From Aquabacterium commune (GTDB lineage Bacteria > Pseudomonadota > Gammaproteobacteria > Burkholderiales > Burkholderiaceae_C): a DNA stretch of 64,000 nucleotides. Below the pieces are notes generated by a model, which saw only the letters and a list, made by a program, of their open reading frames with translations, searched no databases and was not told the origin of the DNA. The stretch spans positions 618,121 through 682,120 of the forward strand of contig NZ_SNXW01000001.1 of assembly GCF_004362855.1 (NCBI RefSeq), read 5' to 3'. Made by a program: the position numbers and the translations under genes. This document shows positions 52,879 through 62,831 of this stretch, one piece after another (the first letter of the stretch is position 1; each line of letters starts with the position of its first letter).

Positions 52879-53859
52879 ATGATCATCGTCACCGGCGCCA
52901 CCGGCTTCATCGGCTCCAACATCGTCGCCGACCTCAATGCACGCGGCCGCACCGACCTGCTGCTGGTCGATGACCTGGGCACCCACGGCAAGTGGAAGAA
53001 CGTGGCCAAGCGCCGCTTCCTGGACATCGTGGACTACCGCCAGATCGACGGCCTGCTGCCCAAGCTGAGCAAGGCCGATGCGGTGTTCCACATGGGCGCG
53101 AATTCGTCCACCACGTCCACCGATGGCGATGAGATTTTGCGCGTCAACCTGCGCGCCACCATGGCCTGGTGGCAGTGGTGCACGCACAGCGGCACGCCCT
53201 TCATCTACGCCTCGTCGGCAGCGACCTATGGCGACGGCCAGGAAGGCTTCGACGACAACCAGGCGCCCGAGGCCCTGGACCAACTCGCCCCGCTGAACCT
53301 GTACGGCTGGTCCAAGCACCAGTTCGACAAGTGGGCCGTGGAGCGCGCTGCCGAAGGCAAGGCCCCGCCGCAATGGGCCGGCCTGAAGTTCTTCAACGTC
53401 TATGGCCCCAACGAGTACCACAAGGGCGACATGAAGAGCCTGGTGGCCAAGAACACCGAACTGATTGCCCGCGGCGAAACCATCCGCCTGTTCAAGTCAC
53501 ACAAGGAAGGCTATGCCGACGGCGCCCAGCTGCGCGACTTCGTCTATGTGAAAGACTGCTGCGCCGTGATGATGTGGCTGCTGGACCACCGCGAAGCCAG
53601 CGGCGTGTTCAACCTGGGCACCGGCCAGGCCCGCAGCTTCGTGGACCTGATGCAGGCCATTGGCTCAGCGCTGAACAAGCCCGTGAACATCGAGTACGTG
53701 GACATGCCCGAGAGCATCCGGCCGAACTACCAGTACTTCACCGAAGCGAAGATGGGCAAGCTGCGCGCGGCGGGCTGTGATGCGGCGTTCCATTCGCTGG
53801 AACAGGGTGTGTCGGATTACGTGGGGCAGTACTTGACCCGGGCGGATGTTTACCGCTGA
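52879..53859 (+). CDS. hldD: ADP-L-glycero-D-manno-heptose-6-epimerase
   Basis: 326 residues, extended short-chain dehydrogenase. It converts ADP-D,D-heptose to ADP-L,D-heptose, the last step before heptosyltransferases. The Rossmann motif is TGATGFIGSNIV at 5-16, the catalytic pair is in YGWSKHQFDKW (Tyr-x3-Lys), and FNVYGPNEYHKGDMKS and QLRDFVYVKD are family segments. Together with hldA and hldC-gmhB it completes the pathway except GmhA. Its start has only a weak ribosome site (GAG 8 bases upstream). Confidence 0.95.
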   Translation: MIIVTGATGFIGSNIVADLNARGRTDLLLVDDLGTHGKWKNVAKRRFLDIVDYRQIDGLLPKLSKADAVFHMGANSSTTSTDGDEILRVNLRATMAWWQWCTHSGTPFIYASSAATYGDGQEGFDDNQAPEALDQLAPLNLYGWSKHQFDKWAVERAAEGKAPPQWAGLKFFNVYGPNEYHKGDMKSLVAKNTELIARGETIRLFKSHKEGYADGAQLRDFVYVKDCCAVMMWLLDHREASGVFNLGTGQARSFVDLMQAIGSALNKPVNIEYVDMPESIRPNYQYFTEAKMGKLRAAGCDAAFHSLEQGVSDYVGQYLTRADVYR

Positions 53860-53898
53860 CAAACTACAGAACCTACCTCGATCCAACTCACCTCAAAG

Positions 53899-55287
53899 AT
53901 GTCCTCTGCGCCTGCCTTCTTGCTGATCATGCCGTCGTACAACCAGGCGCACTACATCGCCGCAGCGGTTGACAGTGTGCTTGCACAAGACGATGCCAAC
54001 TGGGTGCTTTGGGTGATCGACAACTCGACAGACCACACGCCAGAGGTGATGGGAGAGTACAGTGACCCGCGCATACAGTTTGTGCACATACCCCAGCGCA
54101 TGGACCCAGGCTCCTGCTTGAACTGGGTGCTTGAGCGAGAGGGCCACAAGTACCGTGACTTCTCCTATGTCCACACGGACAACCATCTGCGTCCAGACTA
54201 CGTACGTCAGATGCGACGAGCCCTTGCGGCCTCGGACAACACGCTCGCTTACTGCGACATGCGCAGCATGGATGGCCAAGGCGCACTGACGGGCGTGTTC
54301 CGGCGAGGCACCTTTGATCTGGCCAGGCTGTTCAGCCTCTCTCCTCTGGGCGTACCGTTTTCAGCGACGACAGCGTTGGCACGTGAACTCGGCGGCTTCA
54401 GCCGCATGGACGTCGCAGACGATGTCGTTTTCTGCCTGCGTGCCTGGCCGCGTGCCCGTTTCGTACACCTCCCGGACGCGCTCATGGACTATCGCCTGCA
54501 CAGCAACAGCCGGACAGAGGCGCACGGTGGCGCACTGGAAATCAACCGCTCATTCCTCAGCGCATACCACCGACTCTTACCCGACGTGATAGCGCATGAC
54601 TGCGATCCCATCCAAGCACTGCTCACACGGCTGCAGCGCCTGCAAGGTGATGTGCAGATGCGGTTAGAGGACACCTGGTATCGAGAGCGCGAAATCACGG
54701 CCAGACTGTTGCAACAACCCAGCCTGCAGACATTTTTTGACCTGGCGCTGATCGATTTGCCCAACATCAGCGACGCGCCCCCTCCGCTACGGGTGGATCG
54801 GCCTGAAACAGGCTGGGTGCGCCTAAAGAACAAGCTGTACAAACGGCTGCGACGTTGGCGGGGGCAACTGCCGCTCAACAAGGAACTTACGGTCCCTGAT
54901 CTCCACTCGCGCATTGCGCGGCACTGTGCGTGGGACTTGTCCACCCAGTTGTGCGACCACGCCGTACCTTGGCTTTACCTGTCGGTGCAACACACCGGCG
55001 GCGACATCCAGCGCCTGCGCCTTGCGTCAACAGACATCTATACGTTGTGGATTACGCTGGTGTTGCACCGCATGTGCGGCTGGCGCTTCAAGGTCGACCA
55101 AGGGGCTGCAACGCCCAACCTGAACCTGAGCGCATGGCCTCATCTGGACGCGGTTGACTGCCAAGAAAGCGGGGCGGAAACGCTCATTTCGCTGGCGCCA
55201 GGGAATGTCTGGGTGAAGTCCGCGGCGCTTGCTCGCGACACTCAGCCACCAGTGCACCCAAACTTTCCGCAAACGTCGCCTTGCTGA
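53899..55287 (+). CDS. Family 2 glycosyltransferase with C-terminal extension
   Basis: 462 residues. GT-A domain: LLIMPSYNQAHYIAAAVDSVLAQ near residue 8, a DxD-like YVHTDNHLRPDY near 90, and PLGVPFSATTALARELGGF near 150. The last 240 residues have no family I recognise. Codon use is visibly more relaxed (less GC at third positions) than hldD beside it, hinting at separate ancestry. Its last 104 bases are antisense to the end of the convergent GT4 gene. The sugar and acceptor are unknown. Confidence 0.75.
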   Translation: MSSAPAFLLIMPSYNQAHYIAAAVDSVLAQDDANWVLWVIDNSTDHTPEVMGEYSDPRIQFVHIPQRMDPGSCLNWVLEREGHKYRDFSYVHTDNHLRPDYVRQMRRALAASDNTLAYCDMRSMDGQGALTGVFRRGTFDLARLFSLSPLGVPFSATTALARELGGFSRMDVADDVVFCLRAWPRARFVHLPDALMDYRLHSNSRTEAHGGALEINRSFLSAYHRLLPDVIAHDCDPIQALLTRLQRLQGDVQMRLEDTWYREREITARLLQQPSLQTFFDLALIDLPNISDAPPPLRVDRPETGWVRLKNKLYKRLRRWRGQLPLNKELTVPDLHSRIARHCAWDLSTQLCDHAVPWLYLSVQHTGGDIQRLRLASTDIYTLWITLVLHRMCGWRFKVDQGAATPNLNLSAWPHLDAVDCQESGAETLISLAPGNVWVKSAALARDTQPPVHPNFPQTSPC

Positions 55288-56587
55288 ATCGCGCGCTGTT
55301 GCTGAGTCCTGACTGAGACAACTGCTTCAAGCGCGAAGGCTGACTCACGAGTTCATCCAGCGCCACACCCAGCGCCCGCACATCCTCGATCTGCTCGACC
55401 AACATCGCGGAATCGCCCAACACCTCGGGCATGGTCGATCCAGCCGATGCCAGGACTGGACAACCGAACGACTGCGCCTCCAGCACCGGGATGCCAAACC
55501 CTTCGACCAAGGTAGGAAATGCGAACAGGGCAGCGCAACGCAGCAGCACCAACTTGTCGATTTCGGATATCCGCCCCAGCAGTAGCACATCGGACACCGA
55601 CTCGCCATCGCCAGGAATGCGTTCCAGCCCCGAGGCATCCTTCACAGTCACCAAGCCATGCTGCGCCAAGTAGCCAGGCTCAGCCATTCCCGCGATGACC
55701 AGCGTCAGCCGGCTCGCGTGTCTCGACTGTTGATGCGCCCTGATCAAGCGCGCCACGTTCTTGCGCTCCTCAACGGCACCCACATACAAAATAAACTGTT
55801 TGGGCCGGAGCCCCCATCGTCTCAGCACCTCGGCTTGCAGCCCATCCTGGGCACTGCGTGCGATGGTCGGCTCGTCAGCAGGGATGGGCTGGTGCAGCAC
55901 GCGGATTCGGGGCCCAGCCTCGGGGTGATGCTGCAGGATCACGTCCCGCGTGTACGCCGACATCGCGAGCACCATGTCCGCATGCTTGACACACGCCTCG
56001 ATCTTTCGGCGGAACTTGTGTCCATTCGAATTGGAAACGGGCACGTCGTACAGGAACATGTCGTGAACGGTTTGCATGATTCTCACAGCACCCGTTCTTG
56101 ACTGAATGGCGCAAGGCGCCGTCGTCAGCACCAAGTCCGAGCCCTGCCTGCGCAGAAAATCCACTTGCACTGGGGGCACGAAGGGCTTGCTACTGGCAAG
56201 GCGGATGACCTCATAGACCATCTCTACATTGACCAAGCCACCCGCTGTGTTCAAAAATGCACTGCGATCTTCAAGTTCGACCGCATCGGGCACATCCCAC
56301 AGTCCTACACGGACTGCGCGGGCGCGCATCATCGCCAAGTAGCGAGGCAACATCTGCAAAGCGCGGATCTTCATCTTGCGCGGATGCTCGATGTCCTGAA
56401 TGAGGCCCATGACGTCTGCGTGATCATCTCCCGTCGACAGCGCGTCGGTCAGCAGCCTGTAATTTGGCTCAAACGTAGCCACGGCGGCCATCAGCGATTT
56501 AGCGTAGAGGTAAATCCCCCGCTGATAGGTCACCCGCAGATCCGGGTGCATGACTGTCAGCCATGGGGGTTGAACAACTTGCGTCAT
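55184..56587 (-). CDS. Family 4 glycosyltransferase
   Basis: 467 residues, GT-B fold. C-terminal domain: FILYVGAVEERKNVARLIRAHQ near residue 265, LLLGRISEIDKLVLLRCAALFAFPTLVEGFGIPVLEA (the E-x7-E site in VEGFGIPVLEAQ) and PEVLGDSAMLVEQ. The N-terminal part contains VHDMFLYDVPVSN, as in mannosyl/rhamnosyl transferases of O-antigen loci. It converges with, and overlaps by 104 bases, the preceding GT2 gene. It diverges from the gmd-like gene across 217 bases. Confidence 0.82.
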   Translation of the reverse strand: MTQVVQPPWLTVMHPDLRVTYQRGIYLYAKSLMAAVATFEPNYRLLTDALSTGDDHADVMGLIQDIEHPRKMKIRALQMLPRYLAMMRARAVRVGLWDVPDAVELEDRSAFLNTAGGLVNVEMVYEVIRLASSKPFVPPVQVDFLRRQGSDLVLTTAPCAIQSRTGAVRIMQTVHDMFLYDVPVSNSNGHKFRRKIEACVKHADMVLAMSAYTRDVILQHHPEAGPRIRVLHQPIPADEPTIARSAQDGLQAEVLRRWGLRPKQFILYVGAVEERKNVARLIRAHQQSRHASRLTLVIAGMAEPGYLAQHGLVTVKDASGLERIPGDGESVSDVLLLGRISEIDKLVLLRCAALFAFPTLVEGFGIPVLEAQSFGCPVLASAGSTMPEVLGDSAMLVEQIEDVRALGVALDELVSQPSRLKQLSQSGLSNSARFSKATFAESLGALVAECREQAPRTSPRHSLAPAK

Positions 56588-56680
56588 TGGGTTGGATCGC
56601 GTGCGAACTCAGCTTGGGCGAGGCAACAAAAAGAGCCACGCAAACCCAAGCGACTGAGCAAAAAACAGCCTAAAGACTGT

Positions 56681-56701
56681 AGATGATACCGGCCATCATC
56701 T
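56681..56701. promoter_or_regulatory. Perfect palindrome between the GT4 and gmd-like genes
   Basis: AGATGAT-N7-ATCATCT in the divergent intergenic region (56588-56804). It could be an operator for one or both directions; no known regulator motif was recognised. Confidence 0.35.
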
Positions 56702-56804
56702 GATCGTTGAGCAGCAGCAAAGCTGCACGAAGCGCACGCCATCGGCTCTCTATCGCCCTTACAAATGGGCTTACACTGCCGCGACATTCATCAAGGTCAG
56801 TGGA

Positions 56805-57830
56805 ATGGCATCTCCCTCAACCGTATTGATCACAGGCATCCTAGGGCAGGATGGCAGCTACTTGGCAGACCATGCGCTGCGCCTCGGGTATCACGTGCTG
56901 GGGGGCATCCGCGGCGAGCCCACGCCCGATAGAACATGGCGTTTGCGCCACTTGGGCATCCACGAACAAGTCTCCTACATCCCGTTTGATCTGGGCAATG
57001 CCGACTCCATTCACACCGCACTGCGCCAGAGCCAGCCGAACCTGATTTTCAACTTTGCTGCGCAGAGCTCGGTCGGCGACTCCTTCAAGATGCCCGTGCA
57101 GACGGCTGAAAGCGGCGGCATGGGCGCGCTCCACATTTTCGAGTACGCACGGACCGCGGATCACCCATGCAGAGTGTTCCAAGCCTCCTCATCGGAGATC
57201 TTCGGCGACATCACCGACTCGCATCATTCGGAAGACAGTGTCTTCAACCCAAAGACGCCCTACGGTGCGACAAAGCTGTTTGCGCACATCATGGCCGAGG
57301 CATACCGAGCAAGCTACGGCACGCATGTATCGACGGGCATATTGTTCAATCACGAAAGTCCCTTGAGAGGGGGCAACTTCGTGACCAAGAAAATCACCAA
57401 AAGCATGGTGGCAGTCAAGCAAGGACGCATGTCCTCGTTTTCTTTGGGCAATCTGGATGCACGCAGAGATTGGTCTCATGCCAAAGACTTCGTCGATGCC
57501 ATGTGGCGAATGCTTCAGCTCGATCAACCAGACAACTTTGTGTTGGCAAGCGGTCAACTCACGTCGGTGCGTGAATTTGTGAACCTGACTGCGCAGGCCC
57601 TGGACATGAAGCTGGACTGGCAAGGCACAGGCACCGAGGAGCGCGGCGTCGACACAAAGACTGGGCGCACCATCGTGCAGGTGAATCCCGAGTACTACCG
57701 CCCCTACGACCCCGCACAGCCACTTGCTGACGTCCGCAAGGCTCGGCGACTCCTCAACTGGTCACCAAAGCACTCGCTGACGGACCTGATTCAGGACATG
57801 GTGCGCTTCGACCTTTCACACGACATCTGA
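56805..57830 (+). CDS. GDP-mannose 4,6-dehydratase-like protein (short paralogue)
   Basis: 341 residues, extended short-chain dehydrogenase of the Gmd group. NAD-binding [17 protein letters not shown] at residues 9-25, ASSSEIFGD, catalytic Tyr-x3-Lys in [11 protein letters not shown], then the Gmd hallmarks [18 protein letters not shown] and [17 protein letters not shown]. It is about 40 residues shorter than the canonical gmd that follows 4 bases later and differs widely from it. It may dehydrate another NDP-hexose or work in tandem with Gmd. AAGG lies 8 bases before the ATG. Base composition is less GC-biased than that of its neighbour. Confidence 0.78.
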   Translation: MASPSTVLITGILGQDGSYLADHALRLGYHVLGGIRGEPTPDRTWRLRHLGIHEQVSYIPFDLGNADSIHTALRQSQPNLIFNFAAQSSVGDSFKMPVQTAESGGMGALHIFEYARTADHPCRVFQASSSEIFGDITDSHHSEDSVFNPKTPYGATKLFAHIMAEAYRASYGTHVSTGILFNHESPLRGGNFVTKKITKSMVAVKQGRMSSFSLGNLDARRDWSHAKDFVDAMWRMLQLDQPDNFVLASGQLTSVREFVNLTAQALDMKLDWQGTGTEERGVDTKTGRTIVQVNPEYYRPYDPAQPLADVRKARRLLNWSPKHSLTDLIQDMVRFDLSHDI

Positions 57831-57834
57831 CAAC

Positions 57835-58974
57835 ATGAAAAAAGCTCTCATCACTGGCATCACGGGCCAAGACGGCGCCTACCTCGCAGAGTTCCTGCTG
57901 GGCAAGGGCTACGAAGTGCATGGCATCAAGCGCCGCTCGTCGCTCTTCAACACCGACCGCATCGACCACCTCTACCAGGACCCGCACGTCAACAACCGCA
58001 ACTTCGTGCTGCACTACGGTGACCTGACCGACTCCACCTCCCTGGTGCGCATCGTCCAGAAGGTCCAGCCTGACGAGATCTACAACCTGGCCGCGCAAAG
58101 CCACGTCGGCGTCAGCTTCGAAGAGCCCGAGTACACCGCCAACGCCGATGGCCTGGGCGCGCTGCGCCTGCTCGAAGCCATCCGCATCCTGGGCCTGGAG
58201 AAGAAGACCCGCTTCTACCAAGCCTCCACCTCCGAGCTCTACGGCCTGGTGCAAGAGATCCCCCAGAAGGAAACCACCCCCTTCTACCCGCGCAGCCCCT
58301 ATGCGGTGGCCAAGATGTACGCCTACTGGATCACGGTGAACTACCGCGAGGCCTATGGCATGTACGCCTGCAACGGCATCTTGTTCAACCACGAAAGCCC
58401 GGTGCGCGGCGAGACCTTCGTGACCCGCAAGATCACCCGCGCCATCAGCCGCATCGCACTCGGCCTGCAGGACTGCCTGTACCTGGGCAACATGAGCGCG
58501 CTGCGCGACTGGGGCCACGCCCGCGACTACGTCGAGATGCAGTGGCTGATGCTGCAGCAAGACCAGGCCGATGACTTCGTGATCGCCACGGGCGTGCAGT
58601 ACAGCGTGCGCCAGTTCGTGGCGTTCGCAGCGAAAGAGCTGGGCGTGACGGTGACCTTCGAAGGCGAAGGCGAGGCCGAAGTGGGCCGCGTCACGAAGAT
58701 CGAGCCCATCACCAACGCCAAGGGCGAGGCTGAAATTCTGGCCAAGTGCCAGGTAGGCGACGTGATCGTCAAGGTGGACCCGCGCTACTACCGCCCCACC
58801 GAGGTGGAGACCTTGCTGGGCGACCCGAGCAAGGCCAAGGCCAAGCTGGGCTGGACGCCCAAGACCACCCTGGCAGAGCTGGTCAAGGAGATGGTCATCA
58901 GCGACTACACCTCGGCCAAGCGCGACAACCTGGTCAAGCAAGCAGGGTTCCAGGCCTATGACTACCACGAGTGA
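57835..58974 (+). CDS. gmd: GDP-mannose 4,6-dehydratase
   Basis: 379 residues. It makes GDP-4-keto-6-deoxymannose, the precursor of GDP-fucose, GDP-rhamnose and GDP-perosamine. Signature segments: [21 protein letters not shown] at the start, [27 protein letters not shown], the active-site Tyr-x3-Lys in [31 protein letters not shown], and [21 protein letters not shown]. It is strongly GC-biased, unlike the genes on both sides. It starts 4 bases after the short paralogue and its end overlaps the next gene by 17 bases, so translation is coupled. No reductase that would finish GDP-fucose is in the window. Confidence 0.94.
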   Translation: MKKALITGITGQDGAYLAEFLLGKGYEVHGIKRRSSLFNTDRIDHLYQDPHVNNRNFVLHYGDLTDSTSLVRIVQKVQPDEIYNLAAQSHVGVSFEEPEYTANADGLGALRLLEAIRILGLEKKTRFYQASTSELYGLVQEIPQKETTPFYPRSPYAVAKMYAYWITVNYREAYGMYACNGILFNHESPVRGETFVTRKITRAISRIALGLQDCLYLGNMSALRDWGHARDYVEMQWLMLQQDQADDFVIATGVQYSVRQFVAFAAKELGVTVTFEGEGEAEVGRVTKIEPITNAKGEAEILAKCQVGDVIVKVDPRYYRPTEVETLLGDPSKAKAKLGWTPKTTLAELVKEMVISDYTSAKRDNLVKQAGFQAYDYHE

Positions 58975-60370
58975 TGTGAAGCGGATCTATTTCGACATCA
59001 CGGACATCGTTGAGTACGCACGGGTCTACAACCATGTCTCGGGTATTCAACGTGTCCAGATTCGAATCATTGCTGCGCTGGCGAAACAGCATGGCGGCAA
59101 ACGCATCGTCTGCTCATACTGGAACCGTGCCACCAGCACCTATTGCCAAGTACCTGGTGATGGCGTTTTCACAAGCAGCGCCTTCAACTCAACCGAGTTG
59201 CTTTTGAAGCTGCGAGCCAGCACGTCACATTGGCTGCTAGACAAAAGCGATGCGAAGAAGGCGCTTGCCAAATACAACGGCCAAAAGCAGTACAGGGCGC
59301 TCAAGAAACTAGAGCTGTACCTCACAGCCTTGTTGTGGCCGGCAGGCCTGAAGCGCTTTGGCATCCAACCCAAGCAGTCGTTCAATCACATTCGCCCCCT
59401 TGAGGTCCAACAACTCACGGACATCCCAGCCAACGAGACCTTGGTCTTTCTTGGCTCAAATTGGAACACTCCGGAATTGCTGGAGGTGGGAAAACGGCAT
59501 CGGCAGGCTGGGGGTCAGGTCGTTCAGATGATCTATGACCTGATTCCGCACACGGCCCCTCAGTACTTTACCCAAGGCTTGGTCAACGCATTCAACCAGT
59601 TCCTCGATAGCACCCCTCAGTACGTGAGCAGTTTCACCTGCATTTCAGATTGGACGGCCTCAGACCTGCGCCAATTTGTTCAACACATCCCAGGCTACGC
59701 CCCCTTGATTCAGACCGTGCCGCTGGCGCACGAGTTCGCAGGCTTTGCACGCAATCAAGACGAGATCAGCCCAACGGACGCGTCCTTGATTCAAATGGTC
59801 AAGCAACGTCCTTACGTTGTCTGCGTGGGCACCGTTGAAGTCCGCAAAAACGGCCTGGCGTTGCTGCAGGCTTGGCAGCGGCTGATCGGTGAACTCGGTG
59901 AACGCACGCCCCAACTGGTGTTTGGTGGCAAATACGGCTGGAAAATCGACGAATTCAAAGACCTCCTCAAGCGAGATGCGCAACTGGCGCGCTACGTCAC
60001 GATCATTGCGAACGCGAGCGACCAGGACTTGGCCTACCTCTACAAGCACTGCGCCTTCAACATCTACCCCAGCTTCTACGAGGGGTGGGGGCTTCCGGTG
60101 GGCGAGGCCGCATGGTTTGGACGCACTTCTGTGGTGTCCTCGGCCACATCCATGCCCGAAGTCTGTGGAGATCTAGTGGACTACGTCGACCCGAACGACA
60201 TCCAGGCAATTGCAGACAAAGTCAAGCACTTTGTCTTGAACCCAGAGATCGTCAAACAAAGGGAGCAACGCATTCGCGAAGCACCCTTGCGCGACTGGCT
60301 GACCGTTGCCAATGATTTCTACGACTTCGTCATGGCAGACAGCGTTTCCCTCGGCTCCCAAGCCGCTTGA
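58958..60370 (+). CDS. Family 4 glycosyltransferase
   Basis: 470 residues. N-terminus [21 protein letters not shown] is the opening of a large group of O-antigen/capsule GT4 enzymes. The C-terminal domain carries [21 protein letters not shown] near residue 287 and the donor-site [28 protein letters not shown] with its E-x7-E (EGWGLPVGE). The ATG at 58958 is inside gmd; a GTG at 58976, just after the gmd stop, is an alternative. The acceptor is unknown. Confidence 0.8.
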   Translation: MTTTSDVKRIYFDITDIVEYARVYNHVSGIQRVQIRIIAALAKQHGGKRIVCSYWNRATSTYCQVPGDGVFTSSAFNSTELLLKLRASTSHWLLDKSDAKKALAKYNGQKQYRALKKLELYLTALLWPAGLKRFGIQPKQSFNHIRPLEVQQLTDIPANETLVFLGSNWNTPELLEVGKRHRQAGGQVVQMIYDLIPHTAPQYFTQGLVNAFNQFLDSTPQYVSSFTCISDWTASDLRQFVQHIPGYAPLIQTVPLAHEFAGFARNQDEISPTDASLIQMVKQRPYVVCVGTVEVRKNGLALLQAWQRLIGELGERTPQLVFGGKYGWKIDEFKDLLKRDAQLARYVTIIANASDQDLAYLYKHCAFNIYPSFYEGWGLPVGEAAWFGRTSVVSSATSMPEVCGDLVDYVDPNDIQAIADKVKHFVLNPEIVKQREQRIREAPLRDWLTVANDFYDFVMADSVSLGSQAA

Positions 60371-60399
60371 TTTCCTGCCAAGCCACGCGCGTCGACGCA

Positions 60400-61197
60400 A
60401 TGAAACACAAGCTGATCTCGTTCGCTTTGTTCGGCAACGACCCCAAGTACCGAACGGGGATGATGGCCAATGTACGGGCAGCATCACGCTACTACCCTGG
60501 GTGGAAGCTCGTCATCTATTGCGATCGAGTGAACCACGATGCCCTCGTCAAGGAAGACTTGGGCCCCTCCGTTGAATGCATCCTGCAAAAGGACGAAAGC
60601 CAGGGCGTTGAGGGCATGAGTTGGCGATTTTTGGCGGTGCTCAGGGATGACGCCGAAGTCGTCATTTTCCGAGATGCTGACTCCATCTTCACAGCACGCG
60701 AAACTGCGGCAGTGTCAGAGTGGCTGACCTCCCGGAAGGACATGCACATCATCCGTGACCACCCTTATCACCGCTCGCCAGTGATGGGTGGACTTTTCGG
60801 AGTCCGTGGCCGGGCACTGAGCTTGCTCGCGGAACTCGTGCGCGCGCGCATGCTGTCGCACAGGCTCACCGAATACGGCGATGACCAAGTTTTCCTGACC
60901 AAAGATTTGTATCCCAAGGTCGTCAAGACAACGCTGGTGCACACCAATTGCGTGCGCTTTTTCCCGGAGTTCACCCGGCCGTTGCCGCCTGATCAGCCTG
61001 GCGATCACTTCATTGGGGCATATGCCCTCCTCACCGACGAGGAACATGAGGAATATGAAGCCATCCGACGCCAATGGGCCCCCGTGACCTTGATCCCAGA
61101 GACTTGGCAGCACCACCGTTACCGCATCCTGCGCAAAATCTACCGGAAGTACCATGGCATCCAACGCATCAGACACGGTTGGCGGTGGTGCATCTGA
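60400..61197 (+). CDS. Putative glycosyltransferase of unrecognised family
   Basis: 265 residues. It begins KHKLISFALFGNDPKYRTGM, then WKLVIYCD and a DxD-type EVVIFRDADSIFTARE near residue 100, and later GDDQVFLTKDLYP. This order (donor loop, DxD, downstream acid) fits a GT-A fold enzyme using a nucleotide sugar. It probably contributes to the same glycan as its neighbours. No family name can be given. The start ATG at 60400 has no strong ribosome site; a TTG at 60367 opens the frame. Confidence 0.55.
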   Translation: MKHKLISFALFGNDPKYRTGMMANVRAASRYYPGWKLVIYCDRVNHDALVKEDLGPSVECILQKDESQGVEGMSWRFLAVLRDDAEVVIFRDADSIFTARETAAVSEWLTSRKDMHIIRDHPYHRSPVMGGLFGVRGRALSLLAELVRARMLSHRLTEYGDDQVFLTKDLYPKVVKTTLVHTNCVRFFPEFTRPLPPDQPGDHFIGAYALLTDEEHEEYEAIRRQWAPVTLIPETWQHHRYRILRKIYRKYHGIQRIRHGWRWCI

Positions 61198-61300
61198 GCG
61201 CTCCTGAGCCGCCGATCTCATTCACCGCGAGTTGTTTTCAGCTGGTGCCGCCGGGCATACGGCCTCTGAACAGTCCTTGCCATACACCTGAGTCACCATC

Positions 61301-61954
61301 ATGAGCACCATTCTCAAGAAAATCACCCGCATCATTGGCAAGCCAGATGAAACCCGACGCACAACCGACGCTGCCGAAGGCGAAGTGAACATTTACAAGG
61401 AGTGGGAGCAGCGAGGCTTCACGGCCCCCAGTCCGCACCTCATCAAGCAAGCCGTCGTGTTGCGCAATGGAATTCCTGGTGCCACCTGGGTGGAAACAGG
61501 TACGTACATGGGACAAACCACAGAGTTGCTGTCGCGTCATGGCAGCAAGGTCTACAGCATCGAGCCGGAGCCCACGCTGTACGCCAACGCCAAACAGCGA
61601 TTCAGAAGCGTGTCGAACGTCGAAATATTGAATGGCACAAGCGAGGACATTTTCCCAACACTCGTACCGACCCTCACAGGTGCTGTGAGCTTCTGGCTCG
61701 ATGGCCATTATTCAGGAGACGGCACTCACAAAGGCCCGCTGGACACCCCTGTCGAACGGGAAATGGCATGCATCGCCGACAACCTTCGTCACATGGACAA
61801 GGCCGTCATCATGATCGATGACATCCGCCTGTTCAACGGCCAGATTCATGCCTACGGCAACTACCCAACATTGGATGATCTCGTGAACTGGGCGCGAGCC
61901 AACGGCCTGGCTTGGCACATCGAGCAAGACATCTTCATTGCCAAGAAAACCTGA
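61301..61954 (+). CDS. Class I SAM-dependent methyltransferase-like protein
   Basis: 217 residues. Motif I appears as WVETGTYMGQTTELLSRHG near residue 63, with an acidic motif II YSIEPEPTLYANAKQRF. FWLDGHYSGDGTHKGP and AVIMIDDIRLFNG recall macrocin-O-methyltransferase relatives. It may O-methylate a sugar of the surface glycan. It stands in a gap between the GT genes and the leftward DUF268 gene. The ribosome site is weak. Confidence 0.65.
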   Translation: MSTILKKITRIIGKPDETRRTTDAAEGEVNIYKEWEQRGFTAPSPHLIKQAVVLRNGIPGATWVETGTYMGQTTELLSRHGSKVYSIEPEPTLYANAKQRFRSVSNVEILNGTSEDIFPTLVPTLTGAVSFWLDGHYSGDGTHKGPLDTPVEREMACIADNLRHMDKAVIMIDDIRLFNGQIHAYGNYPTLDDLVNWARANGLAWHIEQDIFIAKKT

Positions 61955-61995
61955 GCCGATCAGCCACCTGACTCGCAGCCACCGCACCAAAAGCA

Positions 61996-62796
61996 TCAGG
62001 CCTTCTTGAAGGTATAGATGCCGCACCCGTATGAGACATCGGGGCGATCCGACTGCAGATCCACCTGCTTGTGCAGGTCACCGCGATCGTCCACATAGTC
62101 AAATCGCAGCAGGGACAACTGATCGGCTGGCGTGATCCAGTTGAAGATCTCCAGGGGATCAAACACCCTATGGGCATTGAAGTGAACCTCATTACCCTTG
62201 CCAATCGGAAAGCTGATATGAAGCGTTCCTGAGGGCTTGAGCATGCGAACGATGTTGCGAAACCCCTTGAGGTGTCCCGCCGGATCCAATGGATCGCCAT
62301 AGCGTCCCAAGCCGAAATGCTCCAGCGCATGCAGGCAGGATATCGAGTCGGCAATACCCTCCTGCGCGTTGGCCTCGTCCATCAAATTGGCCTTGATGAA
62401 AGAGATGTTCTCGTGCCCAGTGTCACTGAGATCTCGGACATCGATCACCTCAATCTTGCGGAAAGAAGCCACATGGGCCACGAATCCGTCAACGCGTGAC
62501 CCGATGTCAATGTGGCGCTGTGGATTATTCTGGTGGATCAGTGAAGCCACCAACAGATCCTGGTGAAAGTAGTGCCCTGTGGCCGTTCCCGCCTGGTCCT
62601 CATAGTCGGACAAAATGGGAAAATGGTGCGTGATGACGCCGCCAAGTTCCTGGAAGCGCTTCATGTCGTCGTTGTATCGTTGGTTAAGACGATTGTCTGC
62701 GGCGGGCCGTGGCTGCCCCCCCCAACGCAACAGCATCGCGCCGGAGGCAAGGCTCAAGCGCTTGAGTCGCTTCTGAATGGACTTGAGAAGTGGCAT
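61996..62796 (-). CDS. DUF268-family protein
   Basis: 266 residues. Central segments QRHIDIGSRVDGFVAHVASF, EVIDVRDL, SCLHALEHFGLGRYGDPLDP and LKPSGTLHISFPIGKGNEVHFNAHRVF match DUF268, which looks like a diverged methyltransferase (motif I DIGSRVDG). Such genes are frequent in O-antigen clusters but no function is established. I chose the ATG at 62796 (MPLLKSIQ); the longer frame would overlap the upstream gene. Confidence 0.7.
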   Translation of the reverse strand: MPLLKSIQKRLKRLSLASGAMLLRWGGQPRPAADNRLNQRYNDDMKRFQELGGVITHHFPILSDYEDQAGTATGHYFHQDLLVASLIHQNNPQRHIDIGSRVDGFVAHVASFRKIEVIDVRDLSDTGHENISFIKANLMDEANAQEGIADSISCLHALEHFGLGRYGDPLDPAGHLKGFRNIVRMLKPSGTLHISFPIGKGNEVHFNAHRVFDPLEIFNWITPADQLSLLRFDYVDDRGDLHKQVDLQSDRPDVSYGCGIYTFKKA

Positions 62797-62831
62797 GAGT
62801 TCAATCCGAAAAAAGAATAAGGGCTGGCGAC

